NCBI GenBank assembly: GCA_903912795.1
Contig: CAIWIS010000608.1
Coordinates: forward strand, 1-8,313
Source of the DNA: an uncultured Bacteroidales bacterium
GTDB taxonomy: Bacteria > Bacteroidota > Bacteroidia > Bacteroidales > Paludibacteraceae
Direction: 5' to 3'
DNA length: 8,313 nucleotides
In this document: piece by piece, positions 7,030 through 8,313 of the stretch
Layout of the letters: each line of letters opens with the position of its first letter
Position numbering within the stretch: the first letter of the stretch is position 1
Program-made: the position numbers and the translations under genes
The notes under the pieces: model-generated
Database searches by the model: none
Told to the model about the DNA's origin: nothing
Seen by the model: the letters and a program-made list of their open reading frames with translations, nothing else

Positions 7030-8313
7030 ATGTTTAAGATAAAAATTATTTTAATGGCAATTTTGCTCTTCACTTTACATAGTGTTACCGGGCAAAAACA
7101 AGAAGTTATCAAACCTCTTCATTACGTCGATCCCTTTATTGGGGTCGATGGTGGCGGTAATGTATTTCCGGGTGCTGCCCTACCTTTCAGCATGGTGACA
7201 CTAAGCCCCGATTCTAAACGAACGGGCTCACCGGCAGGCTATTCGTCCGATAGCCCCATTGTTGGTTTTAGCCACAACCACATGAGTGGCATGGGTGTAA
7301 AACGTGGATTTGGCAACCTGTTGGTTTTACCACAAACGGGCGAGCTGCAACTCAACGACACAGCAACACTACAAGATGAATTCGCCTCGCCAGGGTATTA
7401 TCGTACCTTTATGAAGGAATCGGGTGTGAAAGCAGAACTATCACTTTCAGCCAAAAGTGGTGTGCATTTATACACTTTTCCCAAAGGCAAAACTGCCCGA
7501 ATCCTGATCAATATATCTTCCACTACCATTGGCAGTTCAAGCAAATGTGTGGCGGCAGAAGCAAAGTTTGTTTCGGATAAAAAAATCGAAGGGCAAGCCT
7601 CATTCGAATCCGCAGGAAAGTCTAGCGTTTACACAGTGTTTTTTGTGGCTGAGTTCGATACCCCAATGGCAACAACAGGTGGCTGGCAGGGCACAGAAGT
7701 ACTCAAAAATACCAAAAGCATAACAAGCGCAAATAGCGGCGTTTATGCCGAATTCAATTTGCCACAGGGCGGACAGGTCGGTTTGCAAGTTGGCATGTCG
7801 TATAGGAGTTTGGACAATGCCCGTACTAATTTAGCTGTAACAGCCGGCAAAAGTTTTGAACAAAATAAGAAGGTAGCCGAAGCCGTTTGGCTTAATTATT
7901 TAAACAAAATAAAAGTGGAAGGCGGTAGCGAAGAACAGCGCAAGTTGTTTTATACCGGTTTATATCGTTCTGTAGTTGTTCCAGCTGATGTTACTGGCGA
8001 AGTGCAAGGCTGGGATCCGAAAATCCCTCATTTTTGGCATATCTACTGTATATGGGATACCTATCAAACTGCCAATCCGCTTTACACCCTGATAGAACCC
8101 GAAAAAGAAGCCGCATTGATCCGTTGCTTGGTGGATATTCAACAGAAAAAAGGGTGGTTACCTGATTCGTGGTATGCCAACGATTACACCCACATACAGG
8201 GCGGTACACATGCCGATATGGTAATTGGCGATGCCTTTGCCAAAAACCTAAATGGCTTCGATCGCGAAGCAGCTTATCAAGCTATAAGAAAGAATGGTAC
8301 TGAGCCCGGCCCA
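7030..8313 (+). CDS. GH92 family exo-alpha-mannosidase (3' end cut by window)
   Basis: An ATG at 7030 opens 428 codons that run without a stop to the window end. A signal peptide covers about residues 1-21 (ILMAILLFTLHS, cleavage near VTGQ), without a lipobox. The mature protein begins with GH92 signatures: YVDPFIGVDGGGNVFPGA (32-49), PFSMVTLSPD (52-61), GFSHNHMSGMG (79-89). Further on are WDTYQT and ADMVIGDAF, with GWLPDSW between them, typical of the start of the (alpha/alpha)6-barrel. GH92 enzymes are usually about 750 aa calcium-dependent exo-acting alpha-mannosidases, so about 40% is missing, including the catalytic acid and base, which cannot be checked here. Compared with commonly seen members, FPGAxxPFGM is PFSM here, and the segment after SGxG reads VKRGFGN rather than the usual C-D-Y-G-D type, hinting at a divergent subgroup. 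Placed behind a PL8 lyase and GH88, it suggests a mannose-containing acidic glycan. Confidence 0.9.
   Translation, partial: MFKIKIILMAILLFTLHSVTGQKQEVIKPLHYVDPFIGVDGGGNVFPGAALPFSMVTLSPDSKRTGSPAGYSSDSPIVGFSHNHMSGMGVKRGFGNLLVLPQTGELQLNDTATLQDEFASPGYYRTFMKESGVKAELSLSAKSGVHLYTFPKGKTARILINISSTTIGSSSKCVAAEAKFVSDKKIEGQASFESAGKSSVYTVFFVAEFDTPMATTGGWQGTEVLKNTKSITSANSGVYAEFNLPQGGQVGLQVGMSYRSLDNARTNLAVTAGKSFEQNKKVAEAVWLNYLNKIKVEGGSEEQRKLFYTGLYRSVVVPADVTGEVQGWDPKIPHFWHIYCIWDTYQTANPLYTLIEPEKEAALIRCLVDIQQKKGWLPDSWYANDYTHIQGGTHADMVIGDAFAKNLNGFDREAAYQAIRKNGTEPGP

Noticed and set aside
7529..7723. 64-aa plus-strand frame inside the GH92 gene
   Set aside because: It is a shadow of the GH92 reading frame, which is continuous and shows family motifs on both sides.

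Overview
The window is an AT-rich stretch with six genes, all on the + strand. The protein families and gene style point to a Bacteroidota bacterium: long exported carbohydrate enzymes in a co-directional cluster, A-rich leaders without a clear Shine-Dalgarno sequence, and promoter-like elements resembling the Bacteroidota TAnnTTTG -7 box. It reads as part of a polysaccharide utilisation locus (PUL). No SusC/SusD pair, sulfatase or regulator is visible, but both ends of the window cut through genes, so the locus very probably continues on both sides.

Layout: (1) 1-788, 3' part of a GH88 unsaturated glucuronyl hydrolase. (2) 789-1047, a 259-bp gap with an imperfect 47-bp direct repeat that duplicates the leader and start-codon region of the next gene, plus promoter-like elements. 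(3) 1048-2250, a Tat-exported DUF362 protein. (4) 2264-2947, a small exported protein that is essentially one CBM6-like carbohydrate-binding module. (5) 3036-5120, a PL8 polysaccharide lyase with the complete catalytic set. (6) 5139-6893, a secreted Asp-rich protein of unknown function with many DxDxDG-type calcium-binding loops. (7) 6894-7029, a 136-bp AT-rich gap. (8) 7030-8313, 5' part of a GH92 alpha-mannosidase-family enzyme, cut by the window end.

How the genes may work together: PL8 enzymes cleave next to a uronic acid by beta-elimination and leave a 4,5-unsaturated uronyl residue. GH88 enzymes remove exactly that residue. GH92 enzymes are exo-acting alpha-mannosidases. The three together suggest a substrate containing both glucuronate and alpha-mannose, such as the xanthan side chain or a glucuronomannan, more readily than a plain glycosaminoglycan. 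This is inference; PL8 specificity cannot be read from the motifs alone. The CBM6 protein, the DUF362 protein and the Asp-rich repeat protein are the undescribed parts. The Asp-rich protein, directly behind the lyase with an 18-bp gap, is the best candidate for a new activity or glycan-binding role.
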